The notes: generated from the letters alone by a model not told the origin. Positions 1-8,496 are shown, counted from the stretch's first letter. The stretch: 64,000 bases of DNA from Geothrix sp. 21YS21S-2 (GCF_030846775.1 NZ_CP132910.1:2948001-3012000), one strand, 5' to 3'. A program made the numbers and translations.

Positions 1-602
1 TCCTGGAACGGGTGGATCTCCAGGAAGACCACCACCCAGATGGCGATGACGAGCAGGGGATGGATCCGGCGACTCTCCAGCTCCTCCCGGACCCACCCGG
101 TCAGCTCCCCCATCAACCGGGAGGTGTCGTACGGCGCGGCGGTTTCGAAGACCACCCCCACCTGGTTCCCTTCCGCATCAAAGGCCGCCACGGAGTTGGA
201 AGTGGTCTTGTAGTCGCCCCGGTGCCAAGCGTCCTTGTCGCTGTGGACCAGCAGGTCCCGGTGGAGCTGGCGGACATGATTCTCGGTGAAGGCGATGTCC
301 TGCCATGAGGCGAAAATCAGCTCCATCACCCCCGCGTAGCCAGCGACCTCCTGCTCGTCCCGGGTTGCGAATTCCCGGATCTCCAGGGCACCCAGAAGGC
401 GTTCCACCTCCCTGTCGGTGAGCCGGCTGCCCTCGATGCGGGTGGAGGATCCAATGCTTTCCACCGTAGCCACCCGGCGCAGGGTCGCCAGCCGGTCCGG
501 GGCCAGAACGCCCAGGGTGCGCCAGATTCCCTTGAATTCCTCGATCCTCGCGATGAGGTTCAGGAATTCCTGGGTGATCTGGAGGGATTCAGTGCGGAAC
601 AT
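1..602 (-). CDS. Fic family protein (3' part cut by window edge)
   Basis: Reading the minus strand from the ATG at 602 gives 200 open codons running off the left edge. The visible end is HPFQ followed by a GA-starting codon, the first half of the Fic core HPFx(D/E)GNGR motif, so the catalytic loop and C-terminus lie outside the window. Residues 53-58 (S-T-R-I-E-G) fit the inhibitory (S/T)xxxE(G/N) helix placed N-terminally, as in class II Fic proteins. Such proteins usually transfer AMP from ATP to hydroxyl side chains of target proteins, and the Glu of this helix holds them inactive. Family membership is well supported; target and exact activity are unknown. No clear Shine-Dalgarno precedes the ATG, and alternative GTG/TTG codons exist upstream before an in-frame stop at 666-668. 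The gene is transcribed away from the window. Confidence 0.88.
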   Translation of the reverse strand, partial: MFRTESLQITQEFLNLIARIEEFKGIWRTLGVLAPDRLATLRRVATVESIGSSTRIEGSRLTDREVERLLGALEIREFATRDEQEVAGYAGVMELIFASWQDIAFTENHVRQLHRDLLVHSDKDAWHRGDYKTTSNSVAAFDAEGNQVGVVFETAAPYDTSRLMGELTGWVREELESRRIHPLLVIAIWVVVFLEIHPFQ

Positions 603-621
603 GCACCCAAAACTACACCCA

Positions 622-677
622 ATTTCACCCAATTCAAGCACCGACACCCACAATGACACCCCATTTCACCCAATTCA
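622..677. repeat. Direct repeats in the Fic gene upstream region
   Basis: The 15-base string atttcacccaattca occurs exactly at 622-636 and again at 663-677, with a 41-bp period. Shorter cacccaa copies lie at 604, 616, 626 and 667. The repeats sit between the Fic ATG (602) and the end of the metallo-hydrolase gene (760), so they may be operator sites or a slippage product. The rest of the 603-759 gap shows no gene. Confidence 0.6.
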
Positions 678-759
678 CGCTGGGGAATGAACGGCCTATC
701 CAAACCGTTTCAAAGTCCGGTTTTCAATCGGTTCAATTCCTGAGGACATGAGCGTTGCC

Positions 760-1521
760 CTACCACTGGAATCGTGAGTCCTGATCCAGAAGCTTCAACC
801 GCTTATCCTTCAGTGCCTTCAGTTCGGGCAGCATCACCGCCCGGTCCCCCGGCGTCAGGTGGTAGATGCCCACCGGCACGTCCACCTTGAGCTTCTTCAG
901 TTCCTTCCCCAGCTTCTCCGGGGTCAGGTGCTTCGAGGCGTCCGCCAGCCAGCCCTGGGCATTGGGGAAGCTGGCTTCGGTGATGAAGAGCCGCAGGTTC
1001 GGCGTGGCGTTGGCCACCTCGTAGACCTTGTCGGTGGCGGCGGTGTCGGAGCTGAAGATGAAGGCGGAGTGGTCGTCCTCCACGCAGTAGCCCACGCAGG
1101 GCACCAGGTGGTTCACGGGGATGGGCGTGATGCGCAGGCCCTCCACCTCGTAGGTGCGGCCGGGCTCGATCTCGGTGAAGCGGATGATGGGGTTGTCGGG
1201 GCTGGGGATCACCGAGAAGTCGGGCCACAGTTCGTCGTTGAAGAGGTGCCGGCGCAGGGCGTCCAGGGTCTCGGGCAGGGCGTGGATCTCCACGGGCACG
1301 TCGGTGTGCCCGAAGATGTTCTTGGTGAAGAAGGGCAGCGTGCAGATGTGGTCCAGGTGCGAGTGGCTGATGAAGATCTGCCGGATCTCCACCTGCTCCT
1401 CGAGCGAGAGGGCCTGGGTGAGGCTCCCCGCGTCGATGGCGACGGTGCCGTTCACGAGGAGCCCCGTCAGGCGGTTGCCCTCGGCCTCGCCTCCCGAACA
1501 TCCTAGAACGCGCAGTTCCAT
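760..1521 (-). CDS. Metallo-beta-lactamase-fold phosphodiesterase (class II cyclic-nucleotide PDE-like)
   Basis: The 253-residue protein opens with the MBL beta-strand pattern and carries the metal-binding H-S-H-L-D-H signature at residues 53-58. Further conserved pieces are a VNH around 137, an SSDTAATD segment near 157 and YHLTPGD near the C-terminus. This arrangement resembles class II 3',5'-cyclic-nucleotide phosphodiesterases and tRNase Z relatives. Two metal ions would hydrolyse a phosphodiester. The ATG at 1521 has an AGGGG ribosome site and lies 7 bp after the stop of the outer-membrane gene, so the two are probably co-transcribed. No signal peptide is seen, implying a cytoplasmic enzyme. 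Fold is certain; the cyclic-nucleotide substrate is an inference. Confidence 0.8.
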   Translation of the reverse strand: MELRVLGCSGGEAEGNRLTGLLVNGTVAIDAGSLTQALSLEEQVEIRQIFISHSHLDHICTLPFFTKNIFGHTDVPVEIHALPETLDALRRHLFNDELWPDFSVIPSPDNPIIRFTEIEPGRTYEVEGLRITPIPVNHLVPCVGYCVEDDHSAFIFSSDTAATDKVYEVANATPNLRLFITEASFPNAQGWLADASKHLTPEKLGKELKKLKVDVPVGIYHLTPGDRAVMLPELKALKDKRLKLLDQDSRFQW

Positions 1522-1528
1522 TCGGCCC

Positions 1529-2143
1529 CTAGAAGCGGATGCCCCCGTACAGGGCGACCTGGAAGGAAGGCGCCATGGCCTTGCGGAATTCCTCGTTGCC
1601 GTCGCCCTTGGCAGGGGTGCTGAGCGGCGCCGCCACTTCCAGGCGCACGAAGGGACTCACCACCGGCAGGGGGGCGGAGAACCCCAGCCCCGCGCGCACC
1701 CAGGGGCGGCCGAGGTTCGTGGTCTCGGTCGGCAGGCCGGGCCCGGAGGTGGTCAGCTTCTCGAACCGGTAATCGATGCCGGCGTTCAGGTTGATGATGA
1801 ATTTCCAATCCGCTTGCAGGCCCACGGCGGAATATTCGCTTCCGTACTTGCCCAGGGTGGCCGAACCCAGCTTCAGGTCGCCCTCGGCCTTGGGGTGGTA
1901 GGTCACGGCCGCGCCCAGGCCCGCGATCTTCAGGTCCAGGAAGGTGTAGGCCGCGCGGAAGCCCAGGCCGGTGGGGCCCACCGAATCGTAGTTGCCCGCC
2001 TTCAGGCCGTTGGAGGGCGCCGTGAGCGCCTGGGCCTTGCCCACCTGCTTGTCCAGCAGCAATCCCAGTTCAAGGCCCCCCGCATGCGCCGTCGCGGGTG
2101 CCAAGGCGATAAGCGCGCAACCGACGACGGACAGGATTTTCAT
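1529..2143 (-). CDS. Small outer-membrane beta-barrel protein
   Basis: The 204-residue product starts at ATG 2143, behind an AGGGAG ribosome site. Residues 1-21 form a signal peptide with an AHA cleavage site. The rest alternates polar and hydrophobic residues with many Gly and aromatic positions and ends in GGIRF, the C-terminal aromatic expected of barrels inserted by the Bam machinery. It resembles OmpW/OprF-type or generic outer-membrane beta-barrel domain proteins; no specific ligand can be named. It is the first gene of a two-gene unit with the downstream MBL hydrolase. The open frame extends much further upstream, but the signal peptide, ribosome site and a promoter at 2173-2202 fix this start. 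Confidence 0.78.
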   Translation of the reverse strand: MKILSVVGCALIALAPATAHAGGLELGLLLDKQVGKAQALTAPSNGLKAGNYDSVGPTGLGFRAAYTFLDLKIAGLGAAVTYHPKAEGDLKLGSATLGKYGSEYSAVGLQADWKFIINLNAGIDYRFEKLTTSGPGLPTETTNLGRPWVRAGLGFSAPLPVVSPFVRLEVAAPLSTPAKGDGNEEFRKAMAPSFQVALYGGIRF

Positions 2144-2172
2144 GGCGGCTCCCTGCAACTCTGGAACATCCC

Positions 2173-2202
2173 AATATTCATGGCTAAAGGACTCGCGGTC
2201 AA
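2173..2202 (-). promoter_or_regulatory. Candidate sigma-70 promoter for the barrel/MBL operon
   Basis: On the minus strand TTGACC (2197-2202) and AATATT (2173-2178) are separated by 18 bp. Transcription would start near 2166, leaving a leader of about 23 nt with the ribosome site. Assigned by eye only. Confidence 0.5.
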
Positions 2203-2224
2203 CTACCTTTGCTAATCTCTTGGT

Positions 2225-3277
2225 ATGCGGGCCCACCTCCAGTACCTCCTCCTCGACGGCTTCGACCCGGACACGGGCGAACTCGCACTGCGGGTGCGGG
2301 TCGAGACCGATCCCCCCGCCGAGCTGCGCTTCCTGCGCCTGAAGCTCCACCTGGGCCGCACGGGGGACCCCCTCCAGCCCCTGCGCCGCGAGCTTCAGAC
2401 CCATGTGCAGATGCCGGTGCCGCCCCTGTGGGACCGCGGCCTGAAGACCGTCATCCGGGCGATCGAGGACGAACTGGGCGCTCCGGGCGGGCGGGACCCC
2501 GGCCGCTACACCTGGGTCTGCACGCAGCTGCTGCACCCCTCCGACGAGCGCCGGGGCACCCTCAGCCACCCCGTGGCGCGCCAGGCCGAGGTCCTCTGGG
2601 ACTGGGCCCAGCGCGCCGAACAGGAGCAGGACGACGCCCACGCCATCGAGCTCCTGGAGCGGCTCCTCCTCCTCACCCCCAACCACCGCTCGGCCCTGGA
2701 CAACCTCGCAGCCCTCCTGCGCAAGGCCGGCATGGTGGAGGAACTCCTGGAGATCACCGACCGCATCCTCGCCCAGGACCCCCGGAACGCCGAATCCCTG
2801 CTGCACAGGGGTGAATGTCTCATCAATCTGGGGCGTGCCCTGGAAGCCGGGGAGGCCTTCGCCAAGCTCCTCAAGGCCAACCCCGTTCACCCGCTGGCCC
2901 ACCTGGGCGCCGCCCAGGCCCGGAGCCTGGGTGGCCAGGACCCCTTCCCCCACCTGGACGCGGCCCTGGAGCTGAACCGGGAGGCCACCCTTTCGGTGCT
3001 CCGGGAGACCTTCGACTTCCGGATCCTCGCCCCGGCCTTCAACGAGAACACCTACCCCTTCGAGGTCCTGCCCGCCCTTCTGGGCGTCACCGGCGCCGAG
3101 GTCCAGGCCTTCTGCGCCGAGCGCGGCCTGCCCGTCACCGGGCCGGGAACCACCGTGCGGGAAACCGAACTATCCCGGTGGGTGAACATCCAGAACCGCT
3201 ACCAGCTCCTGCCCATGGCCCTCCATTGGCTGGCCCCCACCCCCCGGCACATCCCGGAACTGCCTTCCACCCCCTGA
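2225..3277 (+). CDS. Tetratricopeptide-repeat protein of unknown function
   Basis: The 350-residue protein has no signal peptide. Residues 1-110 form an unassigned charged N-terminal domain. About 115-235 hold TPR-like helical pairs (for example HAIELLERLLLLTPNHRSAL). A C-terminal region of roughly 100 residues is unassigned. TPRs mediate protein-protein contacts, so an adaptor role is the only supportable guess. It is transcribed divergently from the barrel operon and stops 11 bp before purC, so purC may be in the same transcript. No Shine-Dalgarno precedes the ATG, and a GCTAAT element lies only 8 bp upstream, so the message may be leaderless. Confidence 0.72.
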   Translation: MRAHLQYLLLDGFDPDTGELALRVRVETDPPAELRFLRLKLHLGRTGDPLQPLRRELQTHVQMPVPPLWDRGLKTVIRAIEDELGAPGGRDPGRYTWVCTQLLHPSDERRGTLSHPVARQAEVLWDWAQRAEQEQDDAHAIELLERLLLLTPNHRSALDNLAALLRKAGMVEELLEITDRILAQDPRNAESLLHRGECLINLGRALEAGEAFAKLLKANPVHPLAHLGAAQARSLGGQDPFPHLDAALELNREATLSVLRETFDFRILAPAFNENTYPFEVLPALLGVTGAEVQAFCAERGLPVTGPGTTVRETELSRWVNIQNRYQLLPMALHWLAPTPRHIPELPSTP

Positions 3278-3288
3278 ACGAGGACGCC

Positions 3289-4176
3289 ATGGACGCACTC
3301 CTGAAAACCGACCTGCCCCTCCCCGCCTTCCGGCGCGGCAAGGTGCGGGATGTCTACGACCTCGGGCGCAGCCTCCTCATCGTGGCCACCGACCGCATCT
3401 CCGCCTTCGACTGCATCATGCCCGAAGGCATCCCCGGCAAGGGCCGGATCCTCACCCAGGTGGCCAACTTCTGGTTCGGCGCCACCGCGGACCTCCTTCC
3501 CAACCACCTGGAGGCCACGGCGGTGGAGGCCTACCCCGAGGCCCTCCGGCCCCATGCCGACCTGCTCCGGGGCCGTTCCATCCTGGTGCGCAAGACCGCG
3601 CCCCTGCCCGTGGAGTGCGTGGTGCGCGGCTACCTGGCCGGTTCCGGGCTCAAGGAATACGGAAAGAGCGGCACGGTCTGCGGCATCGCCCTTCCCCCCG
3701 GCCTGCGGAATGCCGACCGCCTGCCCGAACCCATCTTCACCCCTTCCACCAAGGCCGAGGAGGGCCACGACGAGAACATCGACTTCGCCACCATGGCCGG
3801 ACTCATCGGCCAGGAGCTGGCGACCCGGGTGCGTACGGCCAGCCTGGCCCTGTACCGACGCGGCTGCGAGCTGGCCCTGGAACGGGGCATCATCCTGGCC
3901 GACACCAAGTTCGAGTTCGGCCTCCTGGAGGACGGCAGCCTGATGCTCATCGACGAGGTGCTCACGCCCGACTCCAGCCGGTACTGGCTGGCCGACGCGT
4001 GGCGGCCCGGCTCCAACCCCCCCAGCCTCGACAAGCAGTTCCTGCGGGACTACCTGGAGACCCTCCCGGACTGGGACAAGCGGCCCCCGGCGCCCCACCT
4101 GCCTCCGCAGGTCATCCGGGGGATCCAGGAGCGCTATCTGGACCTCGCGGCCCGTTTCGGGGTCCAGGTCAGTTGA
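3289..4176 (+). CDS. purC: Phosphoribosylaminoimidazole-succinocarboxamide synthase
   Basis: PurC (SAICAR synthetase) condenses CAIR with aspartate using ATP, the eighth step of inosine monophosphate synthesis. The 295-residue protein shows the family landmarks GKVRDVYDLG near the N-terminus, ATDRISAFDCI, a Lys-rich STKAEEGHDENI segment and the C-terminal DEVLTPDSSRYW. ATG 3289 is chosen because the conserved sequence begins there and a GAGG site lies 6 bp upstream; the open frame itself extends further back. Length suits the longer (about 300-residue) PurC subfamily. It overlaps the convergent M16 gene by 8 bp. purA, the other branch of this pathway, is in the same window at 14.4 kb. Confidence 0.95.
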   Translation: MDALLKTDLPLPAFRRGKVRDVYDLGRSLLIVATDRISAFDCIMPEGIPGKGRILTQVANFWFGATADLLPNHLEATAVEAYPEALRPHADLLRGRSILVRKTAPLPVECVVRGYLAGSGLKEYGKSGTVCGIALPPGLRNADRLPEPIFTPSTKAEEGHDENIDFATMAGLIGQELATRVRTASLALYRRGCELALERGIILADTKFEFGLLEDGSLMLIDEVLTPDSSRYWLADAWRPGSNPPSLDKQFLRDYLETLPDWDKRPPAPHLPPQVIRGIQERYLDLAARFGVQVS

Positions 4177-5410
4177 TCGCCACCGCGGGCCCCAGGCCCG
4201 CCGCTTCGGCCTTCTGAACCAGGGCGGCATCCCCGCCCAGCAGGAGGTACCGCAGGTCCGCCGGGGCCAGCAGGGCGGCCAGGGCCTCGTTGACCTCCTT
4301 CAGCCGCACGGCCTCCACGCGGGCGGCGAAGGCGGGGTCCAGGACCCCCTCCTGCAGGCGGCGGACCAGGTCCTGGGGATGCAGGGGCAGGGCCGCGACG
4401 CGGGCCTTCCACCGGGCCCGGGCCCGGTCCAGGTCCTGCTCCGTGAAGCCCTGCGTCCGCATCCCCTCAAGGGTCCGCAGGAAGGCCGCCACCAGGCCGT
4501 CCCGCGCGCCGGCGCCCGCCTTGACCTTGAGGAGGAGCGGCCGGCCGGGACCGACGCCCCATTCGCCGACGAGGCCCGGGGACAGGACCCGGGGCAGCTG
4601 CTGCAGCAGGTCCTCCAGCAGTTCCCGCACGGCGGGATCGCACCCGGCCGCGGACCGTCCGGCCCACAGCTCGGCCTCGCCGCCGTCCAGCACCTCCAGG
4701 AGCCTGGGTTCGGCGGCGGCCTGGGGGGTTGTCCCCGGGGGGGCTGTCCGGGGACCCGGCCCCCAAAGCCCGAAATGAAGGAAGACGAGCTCCTTGGCCT
4801 GGACCAGGCTCAGGTCGCCGTGGAGGACGAGGGAGGCGTTCTCGGGGCGCACCACCCGGCGGCGGAACGCCTGCAGTTCCGTGAAGTCCATCGCGTCCAC
4901 GGCCCCGGCGACCAGGGGCAGCTCCACGGACGGGTCCCCCAGGGCCCACAGGAAGCGGGCCCGGCCGCGGTCCTGGGCGCCGGCGGCGGTGAACTGCCGG
5001 CCCACGGCCAGGCGCTGGGCCCCCAGGGTCCCCATGTCGAAGGCCGGCCGGAAGACCGCGTCCGCCAGCAGCTCCATGGCGGGCTCCTGGCTGCGGCTGT
5101 CCGTGGCCAGGGTCCACCGGTAGAGGCCGGGCCCGCTCTCGAACCCGAAGGTGATGCCCAGGTCGTCCAGGGCCCGGTTGAACTCGGGGCGGGTGTACGT
5201 CCCGGCCCCCCCGGCCCGCATGAGCTGGGCCAGGAAGCCGCCCAGGCCGGGCCGTGGCTCGCCGTCCCATCGCACGGCCAGTTCCGCCCGGATGAGGGGC
5301 TGGTCATGGTTTTCCAGCAGCTGGCACCGCAACCCGGAGGGGAGGGTGAAGGTCTGGGGCCCCGGGGCGGCCGCGAGCGCCGCGCAGGCCAGGAACAGGC
5401 AGGCCCTCAT
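4169..5410 (-). CDS. M16-family peptidase homologue, zinc motif lost (second of pair)
   Basis: The 413-residue product has an N-terminal signal peptide (about residues 1-15) and two M16 half-domains. Where active M16 enzymes carry HxxEH in a GLAHFLEHLM-like helix, this protein reads GLGGFLAQLM at residues 55-64: His58, Glu61 and His62 positions are Gly, Ala and Gln. It is therefore expected to be non-catalytic. In M16B heterodimers (as in mitochondrial processing peptidase) one subunit is naturally inactive, but its upstream partner here is degenerate too. The start ATG overlaps the stop of that partner as ATGA, which indicates translational coupling. Likely periplasmic, possibly a scaffold or chaperone; function unknown. 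Confidence 0.8.
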   Translation of the reverse strand: MRACLFLACAALAAAPGPQTFTLPSGLRCQLLENHDQPLIRAELAVRWDGEPRPGLGGFLAQLMRAGGAGTYTRPEFNRALDDLGITFGFESGPGLYRWTLATDSRSQEPAMELLADAVFRPAFDMGTLGAQRLAVGRQFTAAGAQDRGRARFLWALGDPSVELPLVAGAVDAMDFTELQAFRRRVVRPENASLVLHGDLSLVQAKELVFLHFGLWGPGPRTAPPGTTPQAAAEPRLLEVLDGGEAELWAGRSAAGCDPAVRELLEDLLQQLPRVLSPGLVGEWGVGPGRPLLLKVKAGAGARDGLVAAFLRTLEGMRTQGFTEQDLDRARARWKARVAALPLHPQDLVRRLQEGVLDPAFAARVEAVRLKEVNEALAALLAPADLRYLLLGGDAALVQKAEAAGLGPAVAIN

Positions 5411-7089
5411 GGCGCCACCTGGGCTTCCAGGAGCTTGAGGGTCTGCAGGCGCTCGCCGGGGCTCAGCATGCGCAGCTGCCTGAGGGCCTCCCGCAGCACG
5501 CCCTGGGCCTCGACGGGATCGGACATGCGGCGCTGCACCAGGGCATTGAGGACCTGGAGCAGGCGGCTCTCGGTCTGATCCAGGGGCAGGAGGAGCGGAT
5601 CCGGACCGAACTGCGCCACGGTCATGCGGGAGGGCACCAGGTAGGTGCGGGCCGCGGCCTGGATGTCGGAGGGCCGGAGGTCCCGGGCGGCGGAGAGGGC
5701 CCGGAAGGCCAGGCGCCAGTCGCCCCCCTGGCAGTGGGCCTTCCCCAGGGCGCCGGCCAGGGCGGCCGCGTCCTCCTGCACCTGGATCTGGAGCACCTCC
5801 AGCTGGACCTGGGCCCGGCGCACCTCCGCCTCGGGCAGGGGTTCGCGCTGCAGGCGCAGCACCTCGCCCATGATGGCCTGCTCCAGCTCGGCCAGGGAGT
5901 GGTCCGCGGCGGGTTCGGCGTCCACCACCAAAAGGTTCAGGTCCCGTTGCCCGGGCACCCCGATGCTGAGGGCGAGGGTGCCGGCGACGCCCTTGGTGGT
6001 GAGGAGCGCCTGGTTCAGGCGGGAGCTGGGGCTGCCGGCCATGACCTGGGCGAGGGCGCGCAGGGCGGGGCCGTCGGGGTGGTTGGCCGGGGGGATCCGC
6101 CAGCCCACGATGATCCGGGTCTCCCCGGTGGTGCTCACCAGCATCTTCCGCCCCGCGGGCGACTCCAGGGCGTTCATGGGGTCGTCGTCCTTGAAGGGCG
6201 CGGGCGCCGGGGCGGCCTCCCCCTTCCCCAGGACACCGAAGGCGCGCTCCAGGGCCGGCAGGAGGGCATCGGAGCGGAAATCGCCCACCAGGACCAGGGT
6301 GATGCGCCCGGGGGCCAGGAGGTGCCTTCCCAGGGCCTTCAGGTCGGCCAGGGTGATGGACTCCACGTCGGAGCGATGGAACTCGGAAGCCTGGGCATAG
6401 GGGCGCCCCGCCAGGGCCATGGAAAGCAGCACGGAAAGGGAGGACGGACAGGGGGGCTTCCCGCTGTCCACCTCCAGCAGGAGCCGCTCCCGCTCCAGGG
6501 GGAAGCGGCCCAGGGGCGGGTGGGCGAGGCGGGCGGCCTCCAGCCGGCACCAGGCCTCCACCTGGCCGGCGGGCAGGTCCAAGCCATGGGCGATGTAGTC
6601 CGCCGTCACGTCCCAGCTGCGGCGGGTGCCCCCCAGGGCATCCACCTCGTCCCAGGCGTCCGAGGGGCGCATGTGGTCCTGGATGGCCGCCAGGGCGGCC
6701 CGGTGCATGGCCTGGAGGGCCGGGAGCTCGGGCGAGGGAGCCCGGTCCGGGCGTCGGGCCTGGCGGAGCCGCTCCAGCCGGAGGGTCTCGAAGGCGGTGC
6801 CCTCCTGGCGCAGGGTCATGTCCAGGTCCTTCTCCACCTGGGCGGGGGGCTGGCGGCGGAAGAGGCTCCGGGCCAGGAGGTCGGCGGCCGCGGGGGCGAG
6901 GCCCCCGGCGGCGGCCCGTCCCCCCTGGATGAACACCTCGGCCCGCACGGCACCGATGCCGGGGCGCTCCACCATCAGCACCTTGATCCCGTTGGACAGG
7001 GTCCGGTCCGTCACGTCGGGCGGCTGGATGATCTGGGCGGCGCAGGCCGCGCCCAGGAGGGCCAGGAGGAACGGTCTCGGGTCGAACAT
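5407..7089 (-). CDS. M16-family peptidase homologue, zinc motif lost (first of pair)
   Basis: The 560-residue protein has a signal peptide (about residues 1-19) followed by the usual LSNGIKVLMVERPG opening of M16 domains and two half-domains linked around residue 300. The helix that should carry HxxEH reads GLAPAAADLL at residues 63-72, so His66, Glu69 and His70 positions are Pro, Ala and Asp, and the downstream zinc Glu has no obvious counterpart. It begins 9 bp after the DUF4097 gene and overlaps the second M16 homologue by 4 bp, forming a three-gene operon. A structural or inhibitory role in the periplasm is more likely than proteolysis. Family assignment is firm; function is not. Confidence 0.8.
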   Translation of the reverse strand: MFDPRPFLLALLGAACAAQIIQPPDVTDRTLSNGIKVLMVERPGIGAVRAEVFIQGGRAAAGGLAPAAADLLARSLFRRQPPAQVEKDLDMTLRQEGTAFETLRLERLRQARRPDRAPSPELPALQAMHRAALAAIQDHMRPSDAWDEVDALGGTRRSWDVTADYIAHGLDLPAGQVEAWCRLEAARLAHPPLGRFPLERERLLLEVDSGKPPCPSSLSVLLSMALAGRPYAQASEFHRSDVESITLADLKALGRHLLAPGRITLVLVGDFRSDALLPALERAFGVLGKGEAAPAPAPFKDDDPMNALESPAGRKMLVSTTGETRIIVGWRIPPANHPDGPALRALAQVMAGSPSSRLNQALLTTKGVAGTLALSIGVPGQRDLNLLVVDAEPAADHSLAELEQAIMGEVLRLQREPLPEAEVRRAQVQLEVLQIQVQEDAAALAGALGKAHCQGGDWRLAFRALSAARDLRPSDIQAAARTYLVPSRMTVAQFGPDPLLLPLDQTESRLLQVLNALVQRRMSDPVEAQGVLREALRQLRMLSPGERLQTLKLLEAQVAP

Positions 7090-7098
7090 GACTCCAGA

Positions 7099-7947
7099 TT
7101 AGCGGACCGTGATCCCGCCGTTGGTGGTTTCCAGCGTGATCTTCTGCTCCCGGCCCGGAACCTTCACCCGTGCCGAGTGCTTGGCCGATTCCACCACCGT
7201 GGCGCCCGCGACCTTGATGTCGATGCCGCCGTTGGAGTTCTCGGCCCGGATATCGCCGGTGGCCTTGCCCAGCACCACCTCGATGCCGCCGTTGGTGCTT
7301 TCCAGGCGGATCCCCTCGCCCCAGCCGTCCAGGTTCCTGGCGACGATGCCGCCGTTGGTGGTCTCCAGCTGGATGCCTCCCTCCACGTCCTCGAGGCGGA
7401 TCCGGCCGTTGGTGGTGCCGCCCTTGATGCGGGCCTTGAGGTTGTAGGCCTCCAGGGCGCCGTTGGTGGTCTCGGCCAGGCATTCGCCCTTGAGGTCCCG
7501 GATCACCACGTCGCCGTTGGTGGTCTCGCACCGGGCGTAGCCCTCCAGGCTGGCCACGGAGACCGGGCCGTTGGTGGTGCGGAAGTGCCCCATGACCCTG
7601 CGGGGCACGCTGAGGGTCATCTCGCAGCGCGGGCTGGGGGCGAAGCCGAAGCTGAACACCACCACCGGCTGCTGGAACTGGGCTTCGATGTCCAGGTCGG
7701 CGCCCACGTGCTGGACCACCAGGTCGATCTTGCGCTTGGAGGTGTCCCGGATCTGGGCGACGAGGGAAACCTCCTCCTTGTCCCAGCCCACGACCCGGAT
7801 GGCCCCGTTGCGGTTCTTCACCCAGAGCTTGGACCCGAAGGCCAGCTTCTCGGAGCGGGTCTCGGTGCGGTTGCCGGAGCCGGGCCCTTCCGCCGCCACC
7901 AGGCCGGCGCAAACCGTCAACGTCGCCAAAGCGATCCCGATCCTCAT
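7099..7947 (-). CDS. DUF4097-type secreted repeat protein
   Basis: Starting at ATG 7947 (GGAGGT site 5 bp upstream, better than the ATG at 7965), the 282-residue protein has a signal peptide of about 20 residues. From residue 123 on it shows eight (T/S)NG turns in a row (RTTNG 123, ETTNG 141, ETTNG 159, GTTNG 177, ETTNG 195, ESTNG 216, ENSNG 236, ETTNG 273), mostly 18-21 residues apart. This is the regular ladder of the putative-adhesin/DUF4097 beta-solenoid family. The cellular role of the family is not established. It heads the operon with the two degenerate M16 proteins, so a periplasmic or surface complex of the three is possible. Confidence 0.82.
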   Translation of the reverse strand: MRIGIALATLTVCAGLVAAEGPGSGNRTETRSEKLAFGSKLWVKNRNGAIRVVGWDKEEVSLVAQIRDTSKRKIDLVVQHVGADLDIEAQFQQPVVVFSFGFAPSPRCEMTLSVPRRVMGHFRTTNGPVSVASLEGYARCETTNGDVVIRDLKGECLAETTNGALEAYNLKARIKGGTTNGRIRLEDVEGGIQLETTNGGIVARNLDGWGEGIRLESTNGGIEVVLGKATGDIRAENSNGGIDIKVAGATVVESAKHSARVKVPGREQKITLETTNGGITVR

Positions 7948-8034
7948 GGTGACCTCCGCATTCATGAAAGGTAACGCAGAAGAGGTCCCGCCGGGTTAGG
8001 GTCGCGTTAAGGTGGAGGGCACGGCGGAGTGTCC

Positions 8035-8496
8035 ATGATCCAGGTCCCCATCAGCTTCCTGCCCCACGGCGAGGGCCTTCCCCTGCCCGAAAGGGCCACG
8101 CCCCACGCGGCCGGCCTCGATCTGCGGGCCGCCATCGCCGAGGGGGAGACGTGGACCCTGGCCCCCGGCGAGCGCCGCCTGGTGCCCACCGGCCTGGTGA
8201 TGGCCATCCCCGAGGGCTTCGAGGGCCAGGTCCGGCCCCGGTCCGGCCTCGCCTTCAAGCACGGCGTCACCGTGCTCAACGCCCCCGGCACCATCGACGC
8301 GGACTACCGGGGCGAAGTGGCCGTGGTGCTGGTCAACCACGGGACGGCCCCCTTCTCCCTGGCCCGGGGCGAGCGCATCGCCCAGTTCCTCCTGGCCCCC
8401 GTGCCGGCCTGGGAATGGCGCCCCGAACGCGACGCCGCCGCCCTGGGGGACACCCAGCGCGGCGGGGGCGGCTACGGCTCTACGGGCCGGGACTAG
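8035..8496 (+). CDS. dut: Deoxyuridine 5'-triphosphate nucleotidohydrolase
   Basis: Dut hydrolyses dUTP to dUMP and pyrophosphate, keeping uracil out of DNA and feeding dTMP synthesis. All five trimeric-dUTPase motifs are present in order: [37 protein letters not shown] and the C-terminal GGGGYGSTG that closes over the substrate. The protein has 153 residues from ATG 8035 (GGAG 5 bp upstream); a GTG at 8029 with GGAGGG 10 bp upstream would add two residues. Cytoplasmic homotrimer. Its stop codon abuts the stop of the convergent ompH gene with no spacing. Confidence 0.95.
   Translation: MIQVPISFLPHGEGLPLPERATPHAAGLDLRAAIAEGETWTLAPGERRLVPTGLVMAIPEGFEGQVRPRSGLAFKHGVTVLNAPGTIDADYRGEVAVVLVNHGTAPFSLARGERIAQFLLAPVPAWEWRPERDAAALGDTQRGGGGYGSTGRD

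Noticed and set aside
1154-2215. Long plus-strand open frame opposite the MBL and barrel genes
   Set aside because: Arg/Gly/Ala-rich composition with no motif; it is the antisense shadow of two well-supported genes in high-GC DNA.
5734-7974. 746-codon plus-strand frame opposite the M16 and DUF4097 genes
   Set aside because: Gly/Gln/Leu-rich translation typical of GC-rich antisense; the minus-strand genes have signal peptides, ribosome sites and family similarity.
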